Of a DNA stretch of 64,000 bases, positions 23,569-32,634 are shown in pieces. Under the pieces are notes generated by a model. That model had not been told where the DNA came from and ran no database searches. It was given only the letters and a program-made list of their open reading frames with translations. Location: the NCBI RefSeq assembly GCF_029894425.1, contig NZ_JARXYJ010000001.1:7336501-7400500 (forward strand), given 5' to 3'. Made by a program: the position numbers and the translations under genes. Each line of letters starts with the position of its first letter. Position 1 is the stretch's first letter. This DNA is from Streptomyces sp. SAI-127. Its GTDB lineage: Bacteria; Actinomycetota; Actinomycetes; Streptomycetales; Streptomycetaceae.

Positions 23569-26500
23569 TCAGATGTCGTCGTCCAACCCCTCCTCGCGGC
23601 GGATCATCCGCCAGGCCGCCTTGCGGGCGCTGCGGTCCAGGCTGGACTTGAAGCCCTTGTCCGGGCCGAAGTACTGGCGGCCCATGCCCGCGATGGTGTC
23701 GATGTGGTCGGCCATCTTGTCGGCGAAGACGTTGTCGAAGACGAGGCCGAAGTTCTCCTCGTCGTTGACGACGGCCGCCGCCCGCACCTTCGGATCGGCC
23801 TTGGCCTCCTCGAATGGCCGGATGACGTCCTGCTCGGTGAACTCGGTGCCGAAACGCTCGTTGAACTTCTCGATCAACTGCGAGAGCAGCGACTTCTCCG
23901 CCTCCTTCGCCCCGCCCGAGCCGTCGCCGAAGCCCTTCAGCGTCGTCGACCCGTCCGCGGTGAGGGAGACGTCGTACTCGCCGGTCTTCTCCACCCGCAT
24001 GTGGCTGAGGTCGACCTCCCCTATGTCGACGCCGCCGTCGGCGCTGCGCGGCAGCCGGTTGAGGAGGTAGCGGCCGTAGAGGTGCAGCCGTTCCAGCTCG
24101 GGGTCCTGGTAGGGGACGATCTGCGCGAGGAAGCCGTACTTCCTGACGAAGTCGTTGAGGTCGGCGCGGAACGTCTCCGCCACCTCCTGGTCGTCCTCGT
24201 CCTCGCTCTCCAGCAGGTGCGTGAAGCGGGCGACGGCCGGCGAGAGCAGCCGGTACAACTCCGCGTGCAGCTTCTCCCACTTGGACTGCGAGCCGGCCGC
24301 CTTCTCCTTGGCGGCGAAGAACGCGGCGGCGAACTCGTCCATCTCCTGCCCGGACAGGATCGCCGCCCGCATGACCTTGCTCTGCGCGGTGTAGAGCAGG
24401 TTGGGGTCGGAGGGGAGGGCGTCCGCCTCCTCGAAGTACGGGCGGAAGGCGGCCTGGATGTCCTCGGCGTCGTTGACGAAGTCGAGCACGGCCAGGTCTG
24501 CCTGGGTCTTGCGCTCGGCGGTCCGGTTCAGCCGGGACAGCGTCTGCACGGCGGAGATGCCGGTCAGCGACTTGTTCACGTACATCGTCGTCAGCAGCGG
24601 CTGGTCGAAGCCGGTCTGGTACTTCTCCGCGACGACCAGAATCCGGTACTCGGGCCGGCCCGCACCGCCGGCCCGCGCGGCCTTGTCGTCGGCACGCGTG
24701 TAGCCGAACGCCTTCGGCAGCGCGCTCTCCGACAGACCGCCGTTCTCCTTCGACTCGGTGGTCTCCTCGCCGTCGACCGTGAGCGAACCGGAGAAGGCGA
24801 CCAGGACGCCCAGGTCGGGGTACTTGGTGTCGTAGTCCCGGTCCTTGAGGTAGCTCTTGATCGCGCGGGCCATCTGGACGGCGGACTGCCGCGAGGCGGT
24901 CACCACCATGGACTTGGCCCGCCCGCCGAGACGGCCCCTGCTGTGCGCCACGAAGTGCTCAACGATCACTTGGGCGTGCTGGGCGACCGTCGAGTCGTGG
25001 GTGAGCGCGTACCGGGCGAGCAGCGAGTTGGCCTTGGAGGGGTCGACCTCCCGCTCGTCGGGGTTCTGGTTCACCAGCTTCCAGTACGTGTTGTACGTGA
25101 CGTAGTTGCGCAGCGGGTCGAGGATGAACCCCTCCTCGATCGCCTGCCGCATCGAGTACGTGTGGAAGGGCCGGTAGGTGGCCGTGCCGTTGACGTCCTG
25201 GAGCGTGCCGAAGAGTTCGAGGGTCTTGGCCTTCGGCGTGGCGGTGAAGGCGAAGTAGGAGAGGTTCGCGGCGCGGGAGCGGTCCTCGGCCCGCTTCCGG
25301 AGCTTCTTCCGCAGCTCGGCGGCCGGAACCTCGACCTCGGTCGCGCCGCCCTCGTCCGAGTCGGAGTCCAGGCCCAGTTCACGTAGCACGGCCCGTACGT
25401 CGGTCGCGGCATCGCCGGCCTGCGAGGAGTGCGCCTCGTCCACGATGATCGCGAAGTGAGTGCCCCGGAGCTCGGTCGGGTTGCGCAGCAGGTAGTCCAG
25501 CAGCGCGGGGAACGAGTGCAGCGTGACGGTGACGATCTTCCCGGTGTCCCGGGAGAGCGCCTTCGCGAGCTGCTCGCCCTTCGCCCCGTGCTTCTCGTCG
25601 ATCTTCACGACGAGACCGGCGGTCTGCTCGAAACTGCCTATCGTTTCCCGGAGTTGGGCGTCCAGGTTACGACGGTCGGTGATGACGATGACCTTGTCGA
25701 AGACCGGAACGCCCGGCTTGAGGCCCTTGGACGACACGGCCTCGGGGTCGAGTTCACGGGGGTCGGCGGCGGTGTGCAGGTCGCTGAGCCGGTGCGCGAG
25801 CCAGCCGATGGTGTTCGACTTGCCCGAGCCGGCCGACGCCATCACCAGGTAGTCGTGCCCGGCACCGTGCGACGCGGCGTGCGCGGTGAGCTTCTTGACT
25901 GCGTCCCATTGCTGGAACCGCGGGAACACCATCGTTTTCGTCGTGCCGCCGCCGGGCGTCTTGGTCTTGTGCAGGTGCACGAAGCGCTGGAGCAGGTCCA
26001 GCCAGTTGTCCGGCTGCCAGACCTGCTCCCAGAGGTAGGAGGTCGCGTACGTGCCGTAGGCGGTCGGAGCCGGGTTGCCCGCGCCGCCCGGCTGGCCGGG
26101 GCCGTTGGAGCCGGTGTTGAACGGGAGGAAGCGGGTGTTCTTGCCCTTGAGCTGGGTGGCGACGAAGACCAGGTCCGGGTCGACGGCGAAGTTTGCGACT
26201 ACCCGGCGCGTGAAGATCAGCTCGGTGGGGTCGCGGTCCGTGCGGTACTGCTCCTTGGCCTGCTCCACCCCCTGCTTGGTGAGCGGGTTCTTCAACTCGG
26301 CCGTGGCTACGGGGATTCCGTTGAGGAAGAGGGCGAGGTCGAGCCGGTTGCCCCAGTCTGCCTGCTTGGTCGCGTATTCGAGTTCGCGGACGACGGTGAG
26401 GCGGTTGGCCCGGTAGCCGTCCAGCACCGAGTCGTGGGCGACGAGGTTCGGCTTGAAGTACGCGAGGCGGAGCAGGACCCCCCGGTCCTTGACGCCGTTG

Positions 26501-26769
26501 CGGAGGACGTCGAGGAGTCCGTTGGTGGCGATGGCCTGGTCGAGACGACCGGCGAATCCGCGCTGCGCCTCGTTCGGGTCGCCGCCGTAGACGGTGAGCA
26601 GCTCGCTCCACTCGTCGGGCTGGGTCGCGCCGATGAAGGTGAACAACTCGTTGGTGTCCAGGCCGAGATCGGCCCGGTAGTCCTGCGGGCGCGCTTCGCG
26701 CCAGCCGCGCTCGACCATGGCGGCGACGATGGCTTCACCGAAGGCGGACTCCGTGTGGATGGGGCTCAT
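23569..26769 (-). CDS. hsdR: type I restriction enzyme R subunit (HsdR)
   Basis: This 1066-residue motor and nuclease subunit makes ATP-dependent double-strand breaks in DNA lacking the host methylation. The N-terminal nuclease domain shows LDLALFLNGIPVATAELKNPLTKQ (the D...ExK core) at residues ~140-165. The SF2 translocase has Walker A ASAGSGKSN (~310), motif II VDEAHSSQAG (DEAH), and motif III FAFTATPKAKT. Later motifs include EKYQTGFDQPLL and QTLSRLNR, and the C-terminal assembly region follows. The start is two bases after the hsdS stop. Full length and intact motifs suggest an active enzyme. It forms R2M2S with the two upstream genes. Confidence 0.95.
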   Translation of the reverse strand: MSPIHTESAFGEAIVAAMVERGWREARPQDYRADLGLDTNELFTFIGATQPDEWSELLTVYGGDPNEAQRGFAGRLDQAIATNGLLDVLRNGVKDRGVLLRLAYFKPNLVAHDSVLDGYRANRLTVVRELEYATKQADWGNRLDLALFLNGIPVATAELKNPLTKQGVEQAKEQYRTDRDPTELIFTRRVVANFAVDPDLVFVATQLKGKNTRFLPFNTGSNGPGQPGGAGNPAPTAYGTYATSYLWEQVWQPDNWLDLLQRFVHLHKTKTPGGGTTKTMVFPRFQQWDAVKKLTAHAASHGAGHDYLVMASAGSGKSNTIGWLAHRLSDLHTAADPRELDPEAVSSKGLKPGVPVFDKVIVITDRRNLDAQLRETIGSFEQTAGLVVKIDEKHGAKGEQLAKALSRDTGKIVTVTLHSFPALLDYLLRNPTELRGTHFAIIVDEAHSSQAGDAATDVRAVLRELGLDSDSDEGGATEVEVPAAELRKKLRKRAEDRSRAANLSYFAFTATPKAKTLELFGTLQDVNGTATYRPFHTYSMRQAIEEGFILDPLRNYVTYNTYWKLVNQNPDEREVDPSKANSLLARYALTHDSTVAQHAQVIVEHFVAHSRGRLGGRAKSMVVTASRQSAVQMARAIKSYLKDRDYDTKYPDLGVLVAFSGSLTVDGEETTESKENGGLSESALPKAFGYTRADDKAARAGGAGRPEYRILVVAEKYQTGFDQPLLTTMYVNKSLTGISAVQTLSRLNRTAERKTQADLAVLDFVNDAEDIQAAFRPYFEEADALPSDPNLLYTAQSKVMRAAILSGQEMDEFAAAFFAAKEKAAGSQSKWEKLHAELYRLLSPAVARFTHLLESEDEDDQEVAETFRADLNDFVRKYGFLAQIVPYQDPELERLHLYGRYLLNRLPRSADGGVDIGEVDLSHMRVEKTGEYDVSLTADGSTTLKGFGDGSGGAKEAEKSLLSQLIEKFNERFGTEFTEQDVIRPFEEAKADPKVRAAAVVNDEENFGLVFDNVFADKMADHIDTIAGMGRQYFGPDKGFKSSLDRSARKAAWRMIRREEGLDDDI

Positions 26770-26771
26770 GT

Positions 26772-27983
26772 TTAGGCGGTGACTCCGTCCGTTACGTTGC
26801 GCCCGCTGGCGGTGGATACGTCGAACTGGCCGGTTACAGCGGCGGTGATGAGGGCTTGGCGGCGTTCGGTAAGCAGTTGCTTAAGCCGCTGGATACGCTC
26901 ATGCGCCACGTGAAATTTGACCATTTCGGAATCCATAGCTTCAGCAACTGACTCCTGGAGAGACTGCGGAACCATCGCAACTTTTAGCCGATGGAGGTCA
27001 TTCCGATTAACCCCAGGGATTGCAGACTTGACCTGCTCCATCTCGTATGGGAGGGCGCGGAGAAGATGGTAACAGTACCGACGACTGTTTCCGTTGAAAT
27101 TCTTCACGTAAAGCGTCGTATTGTGCGGCCAGTAGTCGCTGTCTACCCAGTGAACGTTGCCTCGCGACCCGTACCTCCGGATTACGACTCCCGGGCCCTC
27201 GGCAATCGCTCGATTGTGCCAACCACTGAGGCCGGCTGTTGTGACAACCGGCACAGGACCGTCAATGCGCTGGTCGTCCGATAGGTCCACGCCGCGCTGC
27301 AGTTGCAGCACTCTGAGCAAGGGGATAATCTGGGCATCTGGATTCATGAAAGGCATCCAAGGAAGCCCTGTTCTCACTTTTGTGGTGCACAGAAGGGCGC
27401 CAGCAACCCCCATGGGGATAGAGGCATCCTCCCGCTCGGTAACCAGTTGACTCTGCCGATGAAGCTTTGCTGCTAGATGGTCGATGCGGGCAGTCTCGGC
27501 GTCAAGGAAGTCGGCGATGCGGCGCTGCTCATCCAGCGACGGAGAGGGGATCTCGAGCTCACCAATGAGCGCAGCGCTCAGATTCTGCAGCCCAGTTGTC
27601 GTGGAGCTCAACTTCCGAATCTGCTGCTTGGCGTACGTACTATTCATGAAGTACCACGCGAATCGCGAGTTGTGGGTTGGTGCGAGGCGGAGCCTCTGCA
27701 GGAAGTTCGAAAATGAAGCTCCTGCCGATTCGTCGCCAACGTATCCGGTCTTACCCAGGTGGGCATCGCTACCACTGGATCGCACAACCAGAAGGTCACC
27801 TTTGGTCAGGCGCGTTCGTGAAATCTCCCGTTCGGTCAATGAGCGATTTGCGGTGTCCTTAAGATCCAGGTTTCCGTCGAGGTCAATCTCCGTAGACCGT
27901 AGTACAGGAACGCCGCGACCATCTTCAGGGTCATCGCCCCAAGCTCCCGAATCTGTATCCGCAAGGCAGTGCTTGAGCTTCAT
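26772..27983 (-). CDS. hsdS: type I restriction specificity subunit (HsdS)
   Basis: This 403-residue specificity subunit has two target-recognition domains, each followed by a conserved helical spacer: LDEQRRIADFLDAETARIDHLAAKL near residue 150-175, and ERIQRLKQLLTERRQALITAAVTGQ near 360-385. The two domains read the two halves of a bipartite DNA site. The ATG at 27983 overlaps the hsdM stop (TGATG); a TTG one codon earlier is an alternative. The DNA is visibly richer in A/T than its neighbours, with rarer codons. This is common for hsdS genes, which exchange recognition domains by recombination. Confidence 0.92.
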   Translation of the reverse strand: MKLKHCLADTDSGAWGDDPEDGRGVPVLRSTEIDLDGNLDLKDTANRSLTEREISRTRLTKGDLLVVRSSGSDAHLGKTGYVGDESAGASFSNFLQRLRLAPTHNSRFAWYFMNSTYAKQQIRKLSSTTTGLQNLSAALIGELEIPSPSLDEQRRIADFLDAETARIDHLAAKLHRQSQLVTEREDASIPMGVAGALLCTTKVRTGLPWMPFMNPDAQIIPLLRVLQLQRGVDLSDDQRIDGPVPVVTTAGLSGWHNRAIAEGPGVVIRRYGSRGNVHWVDSDYWPHNTTLYVKNFNGNSRRYCYHLLRALPYEMEQVKSAIPGVNRNDLHRLKVAMVPQSLQESVAEAMDSEMVKFHVAHERIQRLKQLLTERRQALITAAVTGQFDVSTASGRNVTDGVTA

Positions 27984-29992
27984 CAATTCGTTACCTCACC
28001 CAACAGTGCCTGAATCTCCGCCTCCAGCGACTTCAACTCCGCATCGATTTCCGGCAATGGCCGCGGCGGCTTGTACACGTAGAAGTGCCGCGCGAACGGA
28101 ATCTCGTATCCGATCTTCGTCTTCGCGTGGTCGATCCAAGCGTCCGGAACGTGCGGCAGGACCTCCCGCTTGAGGTACTCCTCAGCGTCCTCGCCCAGCG
28201 GGACGTTCTCGTAGTCCCGCAGGTCCGTGTCCGGCTCCGCCGCGCCCTTGACCTTCTGAACCTCGCCCTCGGGATCCCGGACGCCGATCGTCTCCCGAAC
28301 CGCCTTCGCGAACGGCGCTCCCGAAGGCCACGTCAGCCCGGCCGCGACCACCGCGTCCTTGAGGGCGATGAACGCCTCGGACTTCGTCGTCCAGGACGAG
28401 CCGAGCAACGTACGCACCGCCGCGACGAACTCCTCGCTCCGCTCCAGCCTCGCCACCGGCTTGGCCTCCGCCAGCGCCGCCAACGTCTCCTCCGTCACCT
28501 CGAAGCGCAGCTTCAGCGGCCGCTCCACGGTGATGCGTTGGTAGCCGAAGTCCTCGTTGGCGAAGAGCTTGACCTTGCCGTGCAGCGGGTGCTCGGGGTC
28601 CTTGGCGACCTGGACGGCCTCCGCGTACAGCCGGGTAATGGCGCCGATGTGGTCGGGGCGGCCGTTCGTCCCGTCGCCCAGCTCCTTGCGCTTGTCGCCG
28701 AGCGACTTGCGCATCTTCTGCCACTGGTCGCGCGCGTCGACCAGGATGACCTTGCCCTTGTGGTCGGCGTCCTTGCGGTTGGTGAGGATCCAGAAGTACG
28801 TGGAGATGCCGGTGTTGTAGAAGAGCTGGTCCGGCAGGGCGACGATGGCCTCCAGCCAGTCGTTCTCCAGGATCCAACGTCGGATCTCCGACTCACCAGA
28901 CCCCGCCGCACCGCTGAACAGCGGGGAGCCATTGAAGACGATGGCGATGCGTGAGCCGCCCCCGCCGTTGACATCCACCGGCTTCATCTTCGAGATCATG
29001 TGCTGGAGGAAGAGCAGCGAGCCGTCGTTGATACGCGGCAGGCCCGCGCCGAAGCGGCCGGCGTCGCCGAGCGACTTGTGCTCGTACTCGACCTCCTCCT
29101 TGACCTTCTTCCACTCCACGCCGAACGGCGGGTTGGCGAGGATGTAGTCGAACTTCCGGCGGGCGTGGCCGTCGTCGGAGAAGGAGTTGCCGAAGCGGAT
29201 GTTCTCCGGGTCCTGACCCTTGATCATGAGGTCGGACCGGCAGATCGCCCAGGACTCGGGGTTGAGCTCCTGCCCGTACACCTCGACCGTCGCGTCCGGG
29301 TTGAGGGCCTTGATGCGGTCGTCGGCGGCGCTGAGCATGCCGCCCGTGCCGCAGGCCGGGTCCATGACCGTGCGGACGACACCCGGCACGGTGAGGGCGT
29401 CCGCGTCCGGTGCGACCAGCAGGTTGACCATCAGCTTGATGACCTCGCGCGGGGTGAAGTGCTCACCCGCGGTCTCGTTCGACTGCTCGGCGAAGCGGCG
29501 GATCAACTCCTCGAAGATGTAGCCCATGTTGTGGTTGGGCACGACATCGGGGTGCAGGTCGAGGTCGGTGAACCTGCCGATGACCTGGTAGAGCAGGTTC
29601 GCGCTGTCGAGCTTCCTGACCTGCTGGTTGAACTCGTACTTGTCGAGGACCTCGCGGGCGTTTTCGGAGAAGGCGCCGACGTAGATCTGCAGGTTCTTCG
29701 CCGCGTTCTGCGGGTCGGCCGCGATCTTCCGCAGCGTGAGATCGCTCTTGTTGTAGAAGGAGTGGCCCGAGGCCTTGCGCAGGAAGTGGTCGGTGTCGAT
29801 CTCCTGGCCCGCGAACTTGGCGACGGTCTCGACGACCTTCTCGCGCGTCGGCTCAAGGACGCACTCCAGGCGGCGCAGCACGGTGAACGGCAGGATGACC
29901 TTGCCGTAGTCGGACTGCTTGTAGTCGCCGCGCAGGAGATCGGCGACGGACCAGGCGTGGTTCGCCAGCTCCGTGTGCTTGCTGCTGTTCAA
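27983..29992 (-). CDS. hsdM: type I restriction-modification methyltransferase subunit (HsdM)
   Basis: This 669-residue N6-adenine methyltransferase has an N-terminal helical HsdM_N domain (LANHAWSVADLLRGDYKQSDYGKVILPFTVLRRLE, shown in part). The AdoMet site follows at residues ~205-225 (VMDPACGTGGML), and the catalytic motif NPPFGVEW is near residue 285. YGQELNPESWAICRSDLMIKG lies between them. The C-terminal ~100 residues are charged and helical and contact HsdS. The frame opens with TTG at 29992. It is the first gene of the MSR operon, 91 bases downstream of a separate methylase fusion. With HsdS it protects host DNA. Confidence 0.95.
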   Translation of the reverse strand: MNSSKHTELANHAWSVADLLRGDYKQSDYGKVILPFTVLRRLECVLEPTREKVVETVAKFAGQEIDTDHFLRKASGHSFYNKSDLTLRKIAADPQNAAKNLQIYVGAFSENAREVLDKYEFNQQVRKLDSANLLYQVIGRFTDLDLHPDVVPNHNMGYIFEELIRRFAEQSNETAGEHFTPREVIKLMVNLLVAPDADALTVPGVVRTVMDPACGTGGMLSAADDRIKALNPDATVEVYGQELNPESWAICRSDLMIKGQDPENIRFGNSFSDDGHARRKFDYILANPPFGVEWKKVKEEVEYEHKSLGDAGRFGAGLPRINDGSLLFLQHMISKMKPVDVNGGGGSRIAIVFNGSPLFSGAAGSGESEIRRWILENDWLEAIVALPDQLFYNTGISTYFWILTNRKDADHKGKVILVDARDQWQKMRKSLGDKRKELGDGTNGRPDHIGAITRLYAEAVQVAKDPEHPLHGKVKLFANEDFGYQRITVERPLKLRFEVTEETLAALAEAKPVARLERSEEFVAAVRTLLGSSWTTKSEAFIALKDAVVAAGLTWPSGAPFAKAVRETIGVRDPEGEVQKVKGAAEPDTDLRDYENVPLGEDAEEYLKREVLPHVPDAWIDHAKTKIGYEIPFARHFYVYKPPRPLPEIDAELKSLEAEIQALLGEVTN

Positions 29993-30083
29993 GAGGTCCC
30001 GGCTTCCTTCCGAAGAGCGCCGTCCGGGCGTAGGGACGGCAGGGATCCAGTGTGGTCGTGTGCGGTGGGACGCGTTGGGCGTT

Positions 30084-32333
30084 TCAGGCGGAATCGCTGT
30101 CCCGGGTGTCCGGCGGCAGGAGTACGCCTGCGGTCAGGCCGGTGGTGAGGGTGGACGCGGTGTCAGCGGCTAGGTCGGCGGTTCGGCGGACTGCCGCGCG
30201 CAGCTCGTACACGCGGCGGAACGCCTCCCCGTAGCGCCGCTGTTCCTCCAGCGGCAGCAGCGGTACGCGCAGGCGGCCCGGTGTGACGTGCACGAGGGTG
30301 GAGCCGGTGGACGCGGAGGCGATGTTGTCGTCGGCGCCGAGGAACCCGGCCAGGAACCACGGGTCGAGGCGGGCCGGGTCGGGGCGCAGGAGGTGGATGT
30401 GCTGACCGAGCAGCGCTCCGGCGTCCCGGTCGTCCGCGACCCGGGTCATCGCGGACTCGTTGCCGCTGCCCGCGAGGGCGCGTACCAGGACGTCCCCGGC
30501 GGCGACGGGCTGCGCAGCGTCGGCGTGGAGGTCCACGGCCCCGCCGGACGGGGGGTTGCCGGTGGAGACGTCCTGGGCGGTGAGGACCGGCCGGTCCACG
30601 GTGGGGGCGGCGGAGCCCTTTGAGCCGCGGGTGCCGGGCGGCGCCGCCCGCAGCACGGTCAGGGCCCCGCCGCGCGCCAGGTCGGAGACGGTCGCCGTAC
30701 GCCACTCGCGGGCCGATGCTCCGGACGGCTGCCAGCCGCCGGACGCGGAGGCGGATGCCAGGGCGGCGACCTGCTCGGCCAGTTGGTCGTGCAGGTCGTG
30801 GGCGCGCCGGGCCAGGGCTACCGGGTCGATGTCGGCCGCGGTCGCCCGGACATGGCGGGCCGGGGTGACGTCGACGACGTCGTCGAGGAGGTCGACGAGC
30901 GGCACCGCGCGGGCGACGCTGGGCTCGTCGGCGTAGGTGTCGGGGGCGGTGGTGAACGCGGTCCACTGGCCGAGGACCCGCTCCGTCAGCCCCTCCCAGT
31001 CGAAGGTGGCGGCGGAGACCGAAGAGGTGGTGGTGGAGGCGGCGGAAGCGGAAGGGCCGGACCGGCGGGAGCGCGAGCCGCCGCGGGATCCGGCACCCAC
31101 CGTGGCCGTACCGGTGGCGGACGGCGTACCCGCGGCGCCGTCCCGCTGCTCGCCCTCCCCGTCGACGAACAGCACCGCCGCACGGTCCGTGCCGCCCGGC
31201 TCGGGGCGCTGGAACACCCAGATCTGCAGGCCGATGTGGAGCGGATACGCGGCACGCGCCGGAAGGGAGACGACGGCGCGCAGGGCCCCGCCGCGGATGA
31301 GTTCCGCGCGGACGCGGCGGCCGGAGGAGCGGAAGGCGAGCGCGGGAGGCAGCAGCATGACGGCGTGGCCGCCCGGCTCCAGGTGCGCGAGGGCGTGCTG
31401 CACCCACGCCAGTTCGGACTCGAAGCGGGGCGGGACCCCGTACGCCCACCTCGGGTCGTAGGCCAGCTCGTCGTGACCCCAGTCGCGGTCGCCGAACGGC
31501 GGGTTGCACAGGACGGCGTCCACGGTGACGTCGGGGAAGGCGTCGGCGCGCAGGCTGTCGCCGACGCGGATCGCCGTCTCGGCCTCGGGTGCGGCGATCA
31601 GCAGCCGGACCGCGGTGCGTTGGCCCTGGACGGGGAGCGAGTCTTGTCCGAACAGCTCCCGCACGCCCTGCCGTGCGGCGGCGGCGAGGAGCGTACCGCT
31701 GCCACAGGCGGGGTCGAGGACGCGGGACACGTCGGCGGGCAGGAGACGTGCCATGAGCCGGGCCAGCCCCTCCGGGGTCTGGTAGACGCCGCTGGCGGCG
31801 CCCTCGTCCAGTTCGCGTTCGGCGAGGACGTCGAGGGCGGCCTGGGCCCCCGCCTCACGGACGCAGCCCAGCAGCGCGCGGACCGCGCCCGCGTCGTCCG
31901 GGCCGTAGTGGACCGGCTCGGCCTCGGGCACGGTGGCCGGGAGCTCGCCCGCGGCCTTCTCCGCTCGGGCGAGCAGCTGGTCGTCGGGCACGGCGGCGAG
32001 TTCGGCCAGCTCCTCCTGCGTACGGCGGGACGCGGCAGCCACCAGCGGGAAGAGTCGCGCGGCCACCCCCGAGCCGGGCCCCAGCAGCCGTAGTGCCGTC
32101 CGCAGCTCCTCGGTCGGCGAGGCGGCGGAGGTGTGACCGCGGCCACGCAGCCATGCCTGGACGGCCGACAGATCGTAGAGCGGGCTGGCCTCCGTGCCTG
32201 CGCTGGGCGCGGGGAAATCGTCGTGGCGGCGACGCCAGTTGCTGACGGTGGCGCGTGTGACCCCCGCGATGCGGGAGATCTCGGCGGCTGTCACGTGTGC
32301 GGAGGGCGCCGGTCGGGCTGGTGGCTGGGGCAT
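30084..32333 (-). CDS. HTH - N6-adenine methylase - specificity-like fusion protein
   Basis: This 749-residue protein combines three parts. Residues ~12-45 form a helix-turn-helix of MerR/Xre style (AAEISRIAGVTRATVSNWRRRHDDFP). Residues ~175-400 form a type I-like adenine methylase: YQTPEGLARLMARLL, AdoMet motif VLDPACGSGTLL, FGQD, catalytic NPPFGD. After a low-complexity Ser/Thr/Gly linker (~400-440), the C-terminus resembles an HsdS half: WRTATVSDLARGGALTVL, HLLRPDPARLDPWFLAGFLG, LPLLPLEEQRRYGEAFRRVYEL. Methylase and specificity are thus in one chain, as in some type IIG/type I-derived enzymes, but no nuclease domain is visible. It precedes hsdM on the same strand and is divergent from the Rad50-like ATPase gene. 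The role is open: orphan methylase, regulator or part of a larger defence unit. Confidence 0.85.
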   Translation of the reverse strand: MPQPPARPAPSAHVTAAEISRIAGVTRATVSNWRRRHDDFPAPSAGTEASPLYDLSAVQAWLRGRGHTSAASPTEELRTALRLLGPGSGVAARLFPLVAAASRRTQEELAELAAVPDDQLLARAEKAAGELPATVPEAEPVHYGPDDAGAVRALLGCVREAGAQAALDVLAERELDEGAASGVYQTPEGLARLMARLLPADVSRVLDPACGSGTLLAAAARQGVRELFGQDSLPVQGQRTAVRLLIAAPEAETAIRVGDSLRADAFPDVTVDAVLCNPPFGDRDWGHDELAYDPRWAYGVPPRFESELAWVQHALAHLEPGGHAVMLLPPALAFRSSGRRVRAELIRGGALRAVVSLPARAAYPLHIGLQIWVFQRPEPGGTDRAAVLFVDGEGEQRDGAAGTPSATGTATVGAGSRGGSRSRRSGPSASAASTTTSSVSAATFDWEGLTERVLGQWTAFTTAPDTYADEPSVARAVPLVDLLDDVVDVTPARHVRATAADIDPVALARRAHDLHDQLAEQVAALASASASGGWQPSGASAREWRTATVSDLARGGALTVLRAAPPGTRGSKGSAAPTVDRPVLTAQDVSTGNPPSGGAVDLHADAAQPVAAGDVLVRALAGSGNESAMTRVADDRDAGALLGQHIHLLRPDPARLDPWFLAGFLGADDNIASASTGSTLVHVTPGRLRVPLLPLEEQRRYGEAFRRVYELRAAVRRTADLAADTASTLTTGLTAGVLLPPDTRDSDSA

Positions 32334-32395
32334 GGCGTGGAGTTCCGCACCTCTCGGGCCAGTCGGACAGGGACGGTTAACACGTTACAACAGCC

Positions 32396-32444
32396 GTCAA
32401 GTTCGTCAAGCTGTTTGACAGTGCTTTCACGGCTATGCTTATCT
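32396..32444 (+). promoter_or_regulatory. promoter with overlapping GTCAA half-sites for the ATPase gene
   Basis: TTGACA at 32415-32420 and TTATCT at 32439-32444 are 18 bases apart and fit a housekeeping promoter pointing toward 32635. The half-site GTCAA appears at 32396 and 32405 and inverted (TTGAC) at 32415, so a regulator site overlaps the -35 box. The whole divergent gap spans 32334-32634 and holds nothing else evident. The HTH of the divergent methylase is a candidate binder (inference). Confidence 0.5.
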
Positions 32445-32634
32445 GGTCACGCTTCCGGATGGAAGCATGGCCGCGACTCCGCAACCTCAACGTGAAGCGT
32501 CCTGGCGCCGTACCGCGCCACGCATCCGATCTCTCCCGGTCCCTTCTCGTCGCAACGCCATACCTCGGGGCCGTCCACTTCGCGTCCATTCCGCACCGCA
32601 GTCGCCACCCACCGCACACACGGGAGGAACCCGC

